Assembly (NCBI GenBank): GCA_030247725.1
Contig: JAOTRT010000009.1
Coordinates: 1-64,000 of the forward strand
Reading direction: 5' to 3'
From: Candidatus Nitricoxidireducens bremensis
GTDB lineage: Bacteria; Pseudomonadota; Gammaproteobacteria; Burkholderiales; Rhodocyclaceae
DNA: 64,000 bases
Position numbers and translations under genes: made by a program. Under the pieces are notes generated by a model, which saw only the letters and a list, made by a program, of their open reading frames with translations, searched no databases and was not told where the DNA came from. The first letter of the stretch is position 1, and the number at the start of each line of letters is the position of its first letter. Positions 8,908-17,366 of the stretch are shown piece by piece.

Positions 8908-9396
8908 TCAGAGCCGGCGGATTTTTTCGACCAGGGCCGTGGTCGAGCGCTCGTGGATGAAGGGGATGGAATGCACCTGCCCCCCCCAGTCGAGCACTTC
9001 GCGATAGCCGACGATCTTTTCCACCGGCCAGTCGCCGCCCTTGGCCAGGATGTCGGGGCGGATATCGAGGATGCGCTGCAGGGGCGTGTCCTCGTCGAAC
9101 CAGGTGACCAGGGACACGCATTCGAGGGAGGCCAGCAGGGCCATGCGGTCCTCCAGCCGGTTGATGGGGCGGTCGTCGCCCTTGCCGAGGCGCTTCACCG
9201 AGGCGTCCGAATTGGCGGCGACCACCAGCGCCGCCCCCAGCGCTCTGGCCTGGGCCAGATAGGTCACGTGGCCCCGGTGGAGGATGTCGAAGCAGCCGTT
9301 GGTGAAGACCAGGGGCCTCGCCAACCGGCCGATGCGGGCCGGCAGGTCCGCCGGTGCGCAGAGCTTGGCCTCGAAGGCCGGCGGCACGAAGTCCAT
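8908..9396 (-). CDS. rfaE2: D-glycero-beta-D-manno-heptose 1-phosphate adenylyltransferase
   Basis: Transfers AMP to heptose 1-phosphate in ADP-heptose synthesis for the LPS inner core. The 162-residue protein is the free-standing second half of HldE. It has the nucleotidyltransferase signature GCFDILHRGHVTYL (about residues 34-47) and the later KGGDWPVEKIVG segment. It is the last gene of the leftward yraN operon, 7 bases after the BON lipoprotein. A SIS-family gene in the same operon could supply the first step of the same pathway. Confidence 0.92.
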   Translation of the reverse strand: MDFVPPAFEAKLCAPADLPARIGRLARPLVFTNGCFDILHRGHVTYLAQARALGAALVVAANSDASVKRLGKGDDRPINRLEDRMALLASLECVSLVTWFDEDTPLQRILDIRPDILAKGGDWPVEKIVGYREVLDWGGQVHSIPFIHERSTTALVEKIRRL

Positions 9397-9403
9397 GGGT
9401 CCC

Positions 9404-10084
9404 TTACTTGCCGGCGGCGGGCTTCTGCTCGGCGTCGGCGGCGGGGGCCGGCGGCGGCCGGTTGTCGATGCGCTTGGCCTCTTCGGCGGAGATGATGTCG
9501 AAGACCCGCACGACCTTCAGTACGCCGCCCGTGGTGCGGGCGATGTCGACGGCGGTGTCGGCCTCCTGCTGGGTCACCATGCCCAGCAGGTAGACGGCGC
9601 CGGCCTCGGTGACCACCTTGACGTGGTAGGGGGCGAACTTGTTGGCGTCGATGAAGCGGGCCTTCACCTTGGAGGTGATGTAGGCGTCGGTGCTGCGGGA
9701 GCCGAAGGAGCTGGGTCCGGCGACCACCAGTTCGTTGGTGATGGCGCGTACGTTGGGCACGGCGCCGACGATCTTCTCCACCTCGGCCTTGGCGGCGGCA
9801 TCCGGCACCTCGCCGGTGAGCAGGGCGGCCCGGTTGTAGCTGGTGATGTTCACGTGGGCCTTGTCGCCGTACTTCTCGTTGATGCGGTTGCCGGCGCGGG
9901 TCTCGATGGCCTCGTCGGCGATGTAGGTCTCGGTGGGACGCCGGTCGTTGGCCATCATGACGCCGGCGGTGACGCCGACGGCGGCGGCCGGGACGCAGCC
10001 GCTGAGCAGCGGCGTCAGGCCGGCAAGGGCGGCGGCGACGAGGAGGGCGGTGGTGGAACGGGTCGGGCGGAGGTTTTGGTTCAT
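9404..10084 (-). CDS. yraP: BON-domain outer-membrane lipoprotein (YraP/DolP-like)
   Basis: 226 residues with a signal peptide and lipobox LLSGC (Cys about 30), so probably a lipoprotein. Two BON domains follow (about 53-120 and 130-200; [16 protein letters not shown] and [16 protein letters not shown]). A Pro/Ala-rich tail closes the protein. E. coli DolP has the same two-BON layout and helps maintain outer-membrane integrity. The start overlaps the stop of the upstream SIS gene (ATGA), and order yraN-SIS-yraP matches E. coli. Confidence 0.88.
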   Translation of the reverse strand: MNQNLRPTRSTTALLVAAALAGLTPLLSGCVPAAAVGVTAGVMMANDRRPTETYIADEAIETRAGNRINEKYGDKAHVNITSYNRAALLTGEVPDAAAKAEVEKIVGAVPNVRAITNELVVAGPSSFGSRSTDAYITSKVKARFIDANKFAPYHVKVVTEAGAVYLLGMVTQQEADTAVDIARTTGGVLKVVRVFDIISAEEAKRIDNRPPPAPAADAEQKPAAGK

Positions 10085-10674
10085 GCGCTATCTCCCAGCA
10101 AGAGGGTGTCGATGCCGTCGCAGAGGCAATGCAGGGTCAGGAGGTGGACTTCCTGGATGCGCGCCGTGCGGTCGGCCGGCACGCAAAGGTGGATGTCGTC
10201 GGACTTGAGCTGGGCGGTCATCTTGCCGCCGCCCTTGCCGGTGAGGGCGACGACGCGGACGCCGCGCTGGTGGGCGACGGCGATGGCTTCCATGACGTTG
10301 GGCGAATTGCCCGAGGTGGAGATCGCCAGCAGCACGTCGCCGGGACGGCCCAGGGCCATGACCTGCTTGGCGAAGACGTCCTCGAAGCGGTAGTCGTTGC
10401 CGATCGAGGTCAGCGTCGAGGTGTCCGTCGTCAGGGCGATGGCGGCCAGGGGGGCGCGTTCCTTCTCGAAGCGGTTGAGCAGCTCGGCGGCGAAGTGCTG
10501 GGAGTCGGCGGCGGAACCGCCGTTGCCGCAGGCCATGATCTTGCCGCCGGCCTTTAGGCAATCCACCATCGCCTGCACGGCGGCGGCGATGGGGCCGGCC
10601 ATGGCGTCGGCGGCGGCCCGCTTGGCGGCGATGCTGTCTTCGAAATGCTGGCGGATGCGGTCGGGCAGATTCAT
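10081..10674 (-). CDS. gmhA: SIS-domain protein, DiaA / phosphoheptose isomerase (GmhA) family
   Basis: 197 residues with the sugar-phosphate isomerase fold: [44 protein letters not shown] and [12 protein letters not shown]. The catalytic-type Glu (AAEL) and His (QEVH) are both present. Sequence and position (between yraN and yraP) look closest to DiaA, which binds DnaA, while rfaE2 in the same operon favours heptose isomerisation (sedoheptulose 7-phosphate to heptose 7-phosphate). Both roles remain possible. It ends in a 4-base overlap with the lipoprotein gene. Confidence 0.85.
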   Translation of the reverse strand: MNLPDRIRQHFEDSIAAKRAAADAMAGPIAAAVQAMVDCLKAGGKIMACGNGGSAADSQHFAAELLNRFEKERAPLAAIALTTDTSTLTSIGNDYRFEDVFAKQVMALGRPGDVLLAISTSGNSPNVMEAIAVAHQRGVRVVALTGKGGGKMTAQLKSDDIHLCVPADRTARIQEVHLLTLHCLCDGIDTLLLGDSA

Positions 10675-10747
10675 GGTGCAGAGACTCCACGGCTATCGTG
10701 GCGAGCATAGCCGCCGACGGGAAGGGACGAAGAGGGGAATTGAGCGG

Positions 10748-11119
10748 CTAAAGGACGACAAATACTTCGATCAGCAGACGCCGCCAGGGGTTCCGGTGGT
10801 TGGTGAGCCGGGCGATGCGCGCCGCGACGGCGGTGCCGCGATCCATCTCGGCAGCGACGGCACGGTTCTCGGCCCGCGGCAGGTAGCCCAGCTTCAGGCC
10901 GCGCCATTCTACCCGCACGGCGTTGGCGTCATGGGGGTTGTCCGGCTCCCGCACCAGGGCGAGGGTGTCGCCGGGGCGCATCTCGGCCCATTGGGCCTCG
11001 CCGGCGTAGTACTGGAAGCCGGCCAGGGGCGAGCTTTGCACCAGGATCTTGATGCTCTCCGCCTGCGCCATGCCGGCGAGGGCGGCCAGCAGCAGGAGGC
11101 TAGGCAGGACGGAACGCAT
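10748..11119 (-). CDS. Secreted HIRAN-domain protein
   Basis: 123 residues. The first 20 form a clear signal peptide (LLLLAALAGMAQA, cut after Ala20). The rest is a single HIRAN-like domain: VQSSPLAGFQYYAG, PGDTLALVREPDNPHD, NAVRVEWRGLKLGYLPR. HIRAN domains are best known for binding DNA 3' ends in repair helicases; a lone exported copy has no established role. It overlaps the end of yraN by 20 bases and lies in the same leftward operon. Confidence 0.75.
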   Translation of the reverse strand: MRSVLPSLLLLAALAGMAQAESIKILVQSSPLAGFQYYAGEAQWAEMRPGDTLALVREPDNPHDANAVRVEWRGLKLGYLPRAENRAVAAEMDRGTAVAARIARLTNHRNPWRRLLIEVFVVL

Positions 11120-11444
11120 CCTTGACCCATTCGAGATGCCCGGCGTCGATCAGCACGCAGTCGAAGCGGCAGGGCCGCTCGCCGTGGCGCTGCAGCCAGT
11201 GGCGGGCGGCGAGGATCAGGCGCGCCTGCTTGGCCGGGGTGATGCTGGCGGCGGCGCCGCCGTAGTCGGTGCGGGAGCGGGAACGCACTTCGACGAAGAC
11301 GAAGGCGTCGCCGTCGCGGCAGACGATGTCGATCTCGCCGCCGCGCACGCGGAAGTTGCGAGCGACGATGCGCAGGCCGCGGCCGGCCAGATGGCGGGCG
11401 GCTTCCTCTTCGGCGGCGGCACCGGCGGCTTGCCTAGCGGTCAT
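11100..11444 (-). CDS. yraN: YraN family (UPF0102) endonuclease-like protein
   Basis: 114 residues with the PD-(D/E)XK-type core of UPF0102: AAEEEAARHLAGRGL, RGGEIDIVCRDGDAFVFVEV and ASITPAKQARLILAA. The biochemical function is not established. The start is taken at the ATG at 11444 because the alignable family sequence begins there. It is the first gene of the leftward operon and stands about 20 bases from the divergent rsmI, so both promoters must overlap the genes. Confidence 0.9.
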   Translation of the reverse strand: MTARQAAGAAAEEEAARHLAGRGLRIVARNFRVRGGEIDIVCRDGDAFVFVEVRSRSRTDYGGAAASITPAKQARLILAARHWLQRHGERPCRFDCVLIDAGHLEWVKDAFRPA

Positions 11445-11465
11445 GGGGCTGCAAGAATGGCGGCA

Positions 11466-12314
11466 ATGGAAAACACGAATACGACATCGGCATTGTATGT
11501 GGTGGCGACGCCCCTGGGGAACCTCGACGACATCACCCTGCGGGCATTGGCAACCCTGCGCGGCGCGGAATTGATCGCCTGCGAGGACACGCGCCACACG
11601 CGCCACCTGCTGGACCGGCACGGCATCCGGGCGCAGTTGCTGGCCGTGCACGAGCACAACGAGAGCGCCGCCGCCGAGAAGCTGGTGGCGGCGTTGCGGG
11701 AGGGGCGGCGCGTCGCCCTGGTGTCGGACGCCGGCACGCCGGGCATTTCCGATCCGGGTGCCCGGGCCGTGGCCGCCGTGCGGGCCGCCGGCTTTGCGGT
11801 GGTGCCCCTGCCCGGACCCAGCGCGGCGGTGACGGCGCTGTCCGCCTCAGGCCTCGCCGACGCCCGCTACCTGTTCGCGGGCTTCCTGCCGACCAAGGCG
11901 ACGGCGCGCCGGGCCGCCATCGAGGAACTGGCGGCGGTGCCCGCGGCCCTGGTGTTCTACGAGGCGCCCCATCGTATCGAGGAGACCGTCGCCGACCTGG
12001 CGGCCCTGCTGGAGCCGGGCCGCACCCTGGTCGTGGCCCGCGAGCTGACCAAGCTCTTCGAGCAGATCGTCGCCATGCCCGTGGCCGAAGGTCCGGCCTG
12101 GCTGGCGGCGGACGCCAACCGGCGGCGCGGGGAATTCGTCCTGATTGTCTCCGGCCCGCCGCCGCGGGAAGGGCTGGATACCGCCACGGAACGGGTGCTG
12201 AAGACCCTGCTGGCGGAGCTGCCCGTCAAGCAGGCGGCCAAGCTCGCCGCGGAGATCACGGGAGCCGCCAAGAACGACCTCTACCGCCGTGCCCTGGAAC
12301 TCAAGGCCGTATAA
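11466..12314 (+). CDS. rsmI: 16S rRNA (cytidine1402-2'-O)-methyltransferase
   Basis: 282 residues of the tetrapyrrole-methylase fold, which methylate the ribose of C1402 in 16S rRNA using SAM. Seen: [42 protein letters not shown] and [16 protein letters not shown], plus [14 protein letters not shown] 11457 would add three residues. It is divergent from yraN, as in E. coli, and is followed 7 bases later by pyrC. Confidence 0.95.
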   Translation: MENTNTTSALYVVATPLGNLDDITLRALATLRGAELIACEDTRHTRHLLDRHGIRAQLLAVHEHNESAAAEKLVAALREGRRVALVSDAGTPGISDPGARAVAAVRAAGFAVVPLPGPSAAVTALSASGLADARYLFAGFLPTKATARRAAIEELAAVPAALVFYEAPHRIEETVADLAALLEPGRTLVVARELTKLFEQIVAMPVAEGPAWLAADANRRRGEFVLIVSGPPPREGLDTATERVLKTLLAELPVKQAAKLAAEITGAAKNDLYRRALELKAV

Positions 12315-12315
12315 T
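12310..12315 (+). promoter_or_regulatory. Possible -10 element for pyrC
   Basis: A perfect TATAAT overlaps the rsmI stop codon. A transcript from it would begin at or next to the pyrC ATG (12322), giving a leaderless message. No good -35 hexamer is seen 17 bases upstream. Confidence 0.3.
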
Positions 12316-12321
12316 TTCCCC

Positions 12322-13368
12322 ATGCAAACCCTGACCCTCACCCGCCCCGACGACTGGCATCTGCACCTGCGCGACGGGGCCGCCTTGGTCGCCGTGCTGC
12401 CGGACACGGCGCGCCGTTTTGCGCGCGCCATCGTCATGCCCAACCTGAAGCCGCCGGTCACCACCGTCGAGCAGGCGGCGGCCTACCGGGACCGCATCCT
12501 GGCGGCTTTGCCCGCCGGCCTGCGCTTCGAGCCGCTGATGACGCTGTATCTCACGGACAACACGGCGCCCGGCGAGATCGACAAGGCCAAGGCGAGCGGC
12601 TTCGTGCATGCCGTGAAGCTCTATCCGGCGGGCGCCACGACCAATTCCGACGCCGGCGTTACCGACCTCGGCAAGTGTGCCAAGACGCTTGCGCGCATGG
12701 AGGCCCTGGGCCTGCCGCTGCTGGTCCATGGCGAGGCGACCGACCCGGCGGTGGATGTCTTCGACCGGGAGGCCGTGTTCATCGAGCGGGTGCTGGCGCC
12801 GCTGCTCAAGGATTTCCCCGGCCTCAGGCTGGTGCTCGAACACATCACGACCCGGGACGGCGCCGACTTCGTCGCGGCGGCGGGCGCCAACGTGGCGGCC
12901 ACGATCACGGCCCATCACCTGCTGATGAACCGCAACGCGATCTTCGCTGGCGGCATCCGTCCCCACCATTACTGTCTGCCCGTGCTGAAGCGGGAAGTGC
13001 ATCGCCAGGCCCTGGTGGCGGCGGCGGTTTCCGGCAATCCGAAGTTCTTCCTCGGCACCGATTCGGCGCCCCACGGCAAGAGCACCAAGGAGACGGTCTG
13101 CGGCTGCGCCGGCTGCTATACGGCCCATGCCGGCATCGAGCTTTACGCCGAGGCCTTCGAGGCCGCGGGCGCCCTGGACAAGCTGGAAGGCTTCGCCTCC
13201 TTCCACGGCGCCGATTTCTACGGCCTGCCCCGCAATGGCGACCGCATCACCCTGGAGAAGCAGGTCTGGAGCGTGCCGGCGACCCTGCCTTACGCCGGCG
13301 ACGACACGCTGGTGCCCCTGCGGGCCGGCGAGACGGTGGGGTGGCGACTGAAGGAGAACGTACGATGA
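12322..13368 (+). CDS. pyrC: Dihydroorotase
   Basis: Zinc enzyme of pyrimidine synthesis that closes carbamoyl-aspartate to dihydroorotate in the cytoplasm. The 348 residues include the metal-binding [10 protein letters not shown] near the N terminus, [15 protein letters not shown] with the bridging Lys, [16 protein letters not shown] and the catalytic-region [13 protein letters not shown]. Length and motifs match the type II (E. coli-like) enzyme. Its stop overlaps the following lipoprotein start (ATGA). Confidence 0.97.
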   Translation: MQTLTLTRPDDWHLHLRDGAALVAVLPDTARRFARAIVMPNLKPPVTTVEQAAAYRDRILAALPAGLRFEPLMTLYLTDNTAPGEIDKAKASGFVHAVKLYPAGATTNSDAGVTDLGKCAKTLARMEALGLPLLVHGEATDPAVDVFDREAVFIERVLAPLLKDFPGLRLVLEHITTRDGADFVAAAGANVAATITAHHLLMNRNAIFAGGIRPHHYCLPVLKREVHRQALVAAAVSGNPKFFLGTDSAPHGKSTKETVCGCAGCYTAHAGIELYAEAFEAAGALDKLEGFASFHGADFYGLPRNGDRITLEKQVWSVPATLPYAGDDTLVPLRAGETVGWRLKENVR

Positions 13369-13784
13369 GGTTTCCTGCGGTCTTCGGTACGGCGGTGCTG
13401 GCGGCCCTGCTGGCCGGCTGCGGCAGCGAGACGGCATCCTTCATGATCGACGGCAACGACAAGGCCCTGACCCTGGAGCGCATCAAGGAATACCCCTGGA
13501 ACGACTGGGAACTGGAGCTTGTCGTGCGCAACAATCCGGATTGCCAGCGCCGCCACAAGCTCAAGCCCACCGGCAGCGATGCCATCAAGGTCGAACTCTA
13601 TTCGCCCGAGCCCTATGTCTTCATCCTGCGCCAGGGCAAGCGCTGGTACGTCACGGAAATGAAGAGCTGCCAGTTCCAGCTTTTCAAGGAGGTTCCGCCT
13701 GAGCCGGGCAAGTCGGTCGGTCACTTCAATACCAGGGATGGCAACAAGCTCAGGTTCGTCCTCGATCCCCAAAGCCCGTCGTAA
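13365..13784 (+). CDS. Small hypothetical lipoprotein
   Basis: 139 residues with a lipoprotein signal ([10 protein letters not shown], Cys18), so probably membrane anchored on the periplasmic side. The mature part is hydrophilic, with no recognised domain: [20 protein letters not shown], a single later Cys ([10 protein letters not shown]) that could pair with KSCQFQ, and a short C terminus. Translationally coupled to pyrC by a 4-base overlap. Function unknown. Confidence 0.75.
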   Translation: MRFPAVFGTAVLAALLAGCGSETASFMIDGNDKALTLERIKEYPWNDWELELVVRNNPDCQRRHKLKPTGSDAIKVELYSPEPYVFILRQGKRWYVTEMKSCQFQLFKEVPPEPGKSVGHFNTRDGNKLRFVLDPQSPS

Positions 13785-13838
13785 ACGACACAGGGCCCGC
13801 ATCGCGGGCCCTGCGGCAGTCCTGCGCCGACGCGGCGC

Positions 13839-14765
13839 TCAGCCGTCGGCATTGATCTTGGCGATCAGCTCCTTCAGCACGGCATCCGCCTTGTCGTTGT
13901 CGATCTGGCAGGTGCCGGCCGCCTGGTGGCCGCCGCCGCCGTACTTCAGCATCAGTTCGCCGACGTTGGTATTGGAGCCGCGGTCGAAGATCGACTTGCC
14001 GGTGGCATAGACGGTGTTCTGCTGCTTGACGCCCCAGAGGACGTGGATCGAGATGTTGCACTGGGGGAAGAGGGCGTAGATCATGAAACGGTTGCCGGCG
14101 TAGATGGTCTCTTCCTTGCGCAGGTCGAGCACCACCAGATTCTTGTGCACCGTGGCGCAGCGCTTGATCTGGTCCTTGAACTTCTCTTCCTGCTCGAAGT
14201 AGAGGTTGGCGCGCTCCACCACGTCGGGCAGCTTGAGGATGTCGGCGATCGAGTGGTTCTTGCAGTAGTCGATCAGGTCCATCATCAGGTTGTAGTTGGA
14301 GATGCGGAACTCGCGGAAGCGGCCGAGTCCGGTGCGCGCATCCATGAGGAAGTTCATCAGCACCCAGCCGGTCGGGTGCAGTACTTCCTCCATGGTGAAC
14401 TGGGCCGAATCGCCCTTGTCCACGGCTTCCATCATCTCGTTCCAGTCGGCGGGGAACTTGTTCTTGCCGCCGAAATGCTCGAACACCACGCGGGCGGCGG
14501 AAGGCGCGTCCGGGTAGATGATGTGGTTGGGACGCTCGCCCGGGTTGCGGAAGGTCTCGGACAGATGGTGGTCGAAGGCCAGATGGACGCCGGGGACGAA
14601 GGGCAGGTTCGTCGTGATGTCCTTGTCGGTGATCTCGACCTTGCCGTCCTGCATGTCCTTCGGATGGACGAACTTGATTTCGTCGATCATGTCCAGGTGC
14701 TTGAGAAGAACGGCACAGACCAGACCGTCGAAGTCGCTGCGGGTTACGAGGCGGTACTTGCTCAT
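13839..14765 (-). CDS. DHH-family phosphoesterase
   Basis: 308 residues with the two-domain DHH/DHHA1 layout: RSDFDGLVCAVLL, HLAFDHHLSE (the DHH motif) and the substrate-binding KYGGGGHQAAGTCQ near the C terminus. Members hydrolyse phosphodiesters or polyphosphates with Mn2+ (oligoribonucleases, c-di-AMP or polyphosphate phosphatases); the exact substrate cannot be told here. It is a single gene transcribed leftward, divergent from the RNase P RNA. Confidence 0.85.
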   Translation of the reverse strand: MSKYRLVTRSDFDGLVCAVLLKHLDMIDEIKFVHPKDMQDGKVEITDKDITTNLPFVPGVHLAFDHHLSETFRNPGERPNHIIYPDAPSAARVVFEHFGGKNKFPADWNEMMEAVDKGDSAQFTMEEVLHPTGWVLMNFLMDARTGLGRFREFRISNYNLMMDLIDYCKNHSIADILKLPDVVERANLYFEQEEKFKDQIKRCATVHKNLVVLDLRKEETIYAGNRFMIYALFPQCNISIHVLWGVKQQNTVYATGKSIFDRGSNTNVGELMLKYGGGGHQAAGTCQIDNDKADAVLKELIAKINADG

Positions 14766-14874
14766 GACGGGAACCTTTCCTTGTTGTGGTTACAGGCCGG
14801 ACGACGCTTGAAATGCGGCCACAGGAATGTTGTCCGGAGCATACCATAGGGCCCGGATGCTAAGATTCGCGCGG

Positions 14875-15387
14875 AAGTTCGCCAGGCAGCCGCTGGACGC
14901 GCAAGCGTCTGGAGGAAAGTCCGGGCCCCCTAGAGCAGGATGCCGGCTAACGGCCGGGCGTCGTGAGGCGACAGACAGTGCAACAGAAAGATACCGCCGA
15001 TGGCCCGACTTTGACGCCGTAAGGCGGCAAAGTCCCTTTTCGAGAGAGAAGGGGCTGACGCCGTAAGGCGGCAAAGTCATCTCCTGAAGAGCTGGAGCGC
15101 AAGCTCTGGCGACGAGGGAGAAGGGATCAGGCAAGGGTGAAATGGTGGCGCGCCGCAAGGCGCGTCGGGGCCGCGCAAGCGGTCCCGGTGTAAGAGACCA
15201 CCGCGTGACTGGTAACAGTTCACGGCACGGCAAACCTCATCCGGGGCAAGGCCAAATAGGGGAGCAATGACGTGGCTCGCGTCGCTCCCGGGTAGGCTGC
15301 TTGAGGCCGTCGGTAACGGCGGTCCCAGAGGAATGGCTGCCAGGCCGCGCAAGCGGCCCACAGAACCCGGCTTATCGGCGGACTTCC
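14875..15387 (+). ncRNA. rnpB: RNase P RNA, class A, with enlarged P12 arm
   Basis: Catalytic RNA that trims tRNA 5' leaders. The 5' part has GGAGGAAAGTCCGGGC, then GTGCAACAGAAAGATACCGCC; the middle has AAGGGTGAAATGGTG; the 3' part has ACAGAACCCGGCTTAT. Ends were set by pairing GGAAGTTCGCC with GGCGGACTTCC (P1). At about 513 bases it is much longer than the common 350-400, mainly because the arm between GATGGCCC (14999-15006) and GGGATCAGG (from about 15123) is about 115 bases. Many hairpins are capped by GNRA tetraloops (GCAA, GTAA). Confidence 0.95.
15012..15078 (+). repeat. Tandem 23-base repeat in the RNase P RNA P12 arm
   Basis: Two identical 23-base copies at 15012-15034 and 15056-15078, 44 bases apart. 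Each contains the hairpin CGCC-GTAA-GGCG. The first copy extends to a longer stem, GACTTTG with CAAAGTC. Confidence 0.85.
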
Positions 15388-15624
15388 AATCCCCCTCCCT
15401 GCAGATTCAACCAGCGCCCCGTCCGGCGACCTCCCCACCGGACCGGCTGTCCCTTGTGATTTTCCCCACAAGCTTCCCACTGGGATTCCCACCCGGAATT
15501 GTCCTGAGAAACCACTTTCGGTTTCGCTTTTGTCTTATTGATTTTTAAAGGGAAAATTTTACAAATTTTTGTTTGGAAATCCCCGTAAGTCCTTGTTGCA
15601 CCAGAAAAAAACCGCAAATTTCCC

Positions 15625-15653
15625 TTGACGGGTGGTAAATCGTGTCTTAAAGT
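15625..15653 (+). promoter_or_regulatory. Sigma-70-type promoter of the dcw cluster
   Basis: TTGACG (15625-15630), a 17-base spacer, then TAAAGT (15648-15653). It leads into mraZ, and the MraZ boxes begin at its -10 element. Confidence 0.65.
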
Positions 15654-15681
15654 GGAGTCCAGTGGGATTTCGTGGGGGAGT
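15652..15681 (+). promoter_or_regulatory. MraZ operator: three direct repeats
   Basis: GTGGAGTCCA, GTGGGATTTC and GTGGGGGAGT follow one another with exact 10-base spacing (starts 15652, 15662 and 15672). This matches the known MraZ box pattern of TGGG-type repeats every 10 bases, and the position over and after the -10 element fits autorepression. Confidence 0.75.
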
Positions 15682-15714
15682 TGTTTTTCCTGCGAAGCCG
15701 AAAAAGGGGGATGG

Positions 15715-16164
15715 ATGTTCCAGGGCGCGACCCAGTTGAGTCTTGATGCGAAAGGGCGGATGGCGATTCCGGCCCGGCATCGCGACGCCCTGGTCAAGGC
15801 CGGCGAAGGCCGCTTCGTCCTGACGGCCCACCCCCATCGCTGCCTCATCCTTTATCCCGAACCCGCCTGGTTGCCGATCCGCGACCAGATCCTCAAGGCG
15901 CCCAGCTTCGATCCCCGGTCCGCCGCCCTCAAGCGCGTCATGGTGGGTAATGCCCGCGACGAGGTGCTGGACAGCGCCGGTCGCCTGCTGTTGGCGCCGG
16001 AGCTGCGCGACTACGCCGGCCTGGACAAGCAGGTGTTCCTGGTGGGGATGGGCGGCTATTTCGAAATTTGGAGCGAGGCGGGCTGGAAGCGCCAGAACGA
16101 GGCGGCCTTCGAGGCGCTGCAGGCGCTGGAGCCGCCGCCGGGATTCGAGGGCATTTCGCTGTGA
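15715..16164 (+). CDS. mraZ: Transcriptional regulator MraZ
   Basis: 149 residues with two AbrB-like MraZ domains (about 1-75 and 76-145): [17 protein letters not shown] and [20 protein letters not shown]. The protein forms a ring and binds repeated boxes upstream of its own gene, which are present at 15652-15681. First gene of the division/wall cluster. ATG 15715 follows an A/G-rich ribosome site (about 15701-15710). Confidence 0.97.
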   Translation: MFQGATQLSLDAKGRMAIPARHRDALVKAGEGRFVLTAHPHRCLILYPEPAWLPIRDQILKAPSFDPRSAALKRVMVGNARDEVLDSAGRLLLAPELRDYAGLDKQVFLVGMGGYFEIWSEAGWKRQNEAAFEALQALEPPPGFEGISL

Positions 16165-17093
16165 CCGACATGGGCGCGCCTGCCCATGTCAGCGTGTTGT
16201 TGCGGGAGGCCGTGGAGGCCCTGGCGGTGCGGGCGGATGGTTGTTACGTGGATTGCACCTTCGGGCGCGGCGGCCATAGCCGGGAAATCCTGGCGCGGCT
16301 CGGCGGGACGGGGCGGTTGGTGGCCCTGGATCGGGACCCGGAGGCCATTGCGGCCGGTGCCGCGATCCGCGATGCGCGGCTGACGCTGGTGCATGCGCCC
16401 TTCGGTCGGCTCGTCGAGGTACTCGATGCGGCGGGGGTGGGGAAGGTGGATGGGATTCTGCTGGATCTGGGGGTGTCGTCGCCCCAGCTGGATACGCCCG
16501 AACGGGGCATGAGTTTTCGTTTCGATGCGCCGCTGGACATGCGCATGGATACGACGCAGGGGGAGACCGCGGCGGATTTTCTGGCGCGGGCCGAACAACG
16601 GGAAATAGAAAGGGTGGTCAGGGATTATGGCGAAGAACGGTTTGCTCATGCGATTGCAAAGGCGGTTGTTGCTGCTCGGTGCGAATACCGTATTTCAACC
16701 ACAGGACAGCTTGCCGCGCTCGTGGAGAAAGCCGTGCGCACGCGGGAACCGGGCCAGCATCCGGCGACGCGCTGCTTTCAAGCTCTACGGATTCACGTCA
16801 ATCGGGAGCTTGAGGAGCTGTCGCTAGTCCTGCCCCAATGCATGGATCGCCTGGCGAGCGGCGGGCGGCTGGCGGTGATCTCCTTCCATTCCCTGGAAGA
16901 CCGGATCGTCAAGCGCTTCATGCGCGATCAGTCCGAGCCGCCGAAACTGCCGACGCGGTTGCCGGTTCGCGCCGCGGACATGGCGCCACCGGGCTTGCGG
17001 CGGATCGGCAAGCCGATCTTCCCTGCGGATGCCGAGGTGGCCGCCAATCCCCGCGCCCGCAGCGCGGTGCTGCGCGTGGTGGAGCGGCTCTGA
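16161..17093 (+). CDS. rsmH: 16S rRNA (cytosine1402-N4)-methyltransferase
   Basis: 310 residues; methylates N4 of C1402 of 16S rRNA, the same nucleotide RsmI modifies. SAM-binding motif [13 protein letters not shown], then [27 protein letters not shown] and [14 protein letters not shown]. The GTG at 16161 overlaps the mraZ stop (GTGA) and is chosen for coupling; ATG 16170 is an alternative. Confidence 0.96.
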   Translation: MTDMGAPAHVSVLLREAVEALAVRADGCYVDCTFGRGGHSREILARLGGTGRLVALDRDPEAIAAGAAIRDARLTLVHAPFGRLVEVLDAAGVGKVDGILLDLGVSSPQLDTPERGMSFRFDAPLDMRMDTTQGETAADFLARAEQREIERVVRDYGEERFAHAIAKAVVAARCEYRISTTGQLAALVEKAVRTREPGQHPATRCFQALRIHVNRELEELSLVLPQCMDRLASGGRLAVISFHSLEDRIVKRFMRDQSEPPKLPTRLPVRAADMAPPGLRRIGKPIFPADAEVAANPRARSAVLRVVERL

Positions 17094-17096
17094 GCC

Positions 17097-17366
17097 ATGG
17101 CGCGCATGACCCTCTTGCTGATGCTGGTAGCGGTCGTCTCGGCCCTGTCGGCGGTATCGGCCAACCACCGGGCGCGCAAACTGTTCACTGAGCTGGAACG
17201 GGAGCAGAACCGTATGCGGGATCTGGAAGTCGAATGGGGGCAACTGCAGCTGGAACAAAGCACCTGGGCTGCCCATGCCCGCATCGAGAAGATCGCCCGC
17301 GACCGCCTCGGCATGAGGCCGCCGGGGCCCGGCCAGGTTGTCACGGTGGATAGTCCGGCGCGATGA
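17097..17366 (+). CDS. ftsL: Cell division protein FtsL
   Basis: 89-residue bitopic membrane protein of the divisome that pairs with FtsB and FtsQ. An N-terminal membrane segment (about 4-22, LLLMLVAVVSALSAVS) is followed by a short periplasmic coiled coil (ELEREQNRMRDLEVEW) and the typical end ARIEKIARDRLGM. It starts 3 bases after rsmH and overlaps ftsI by 4 bases (ATGA). Confidence 0.93.
   Translation: MARMTLLLMLVAVVSALSAVSANHRARKLFTELEREQNRMRDLEVEWGQLQLEQSTWAAHARIEKIARDRLGMRPPGPGQVVTVDSPAR

Larger units (their letters stand above)
15388..15714. other. Regulatory and intergenic stretch before mraZ
   Basis: AT-richer than its surroundings and without a gene. It holds a small inverted repeat CTTGTG/CACAAG (about 15452-15471), an A/T-rich tract (about 15540-15575), and the mraZ promoter and boxes listed separately. 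No clear terminator for rnpB was seen. Confidence 0.6.

Noticed and set aside
15012..15078. Direct repeats as a possible CRISPR remnant
   Set aside because: Only two copies, inside RNase P RNA and forming structural hairpins; no spacer-repeat regularity or cas genes.
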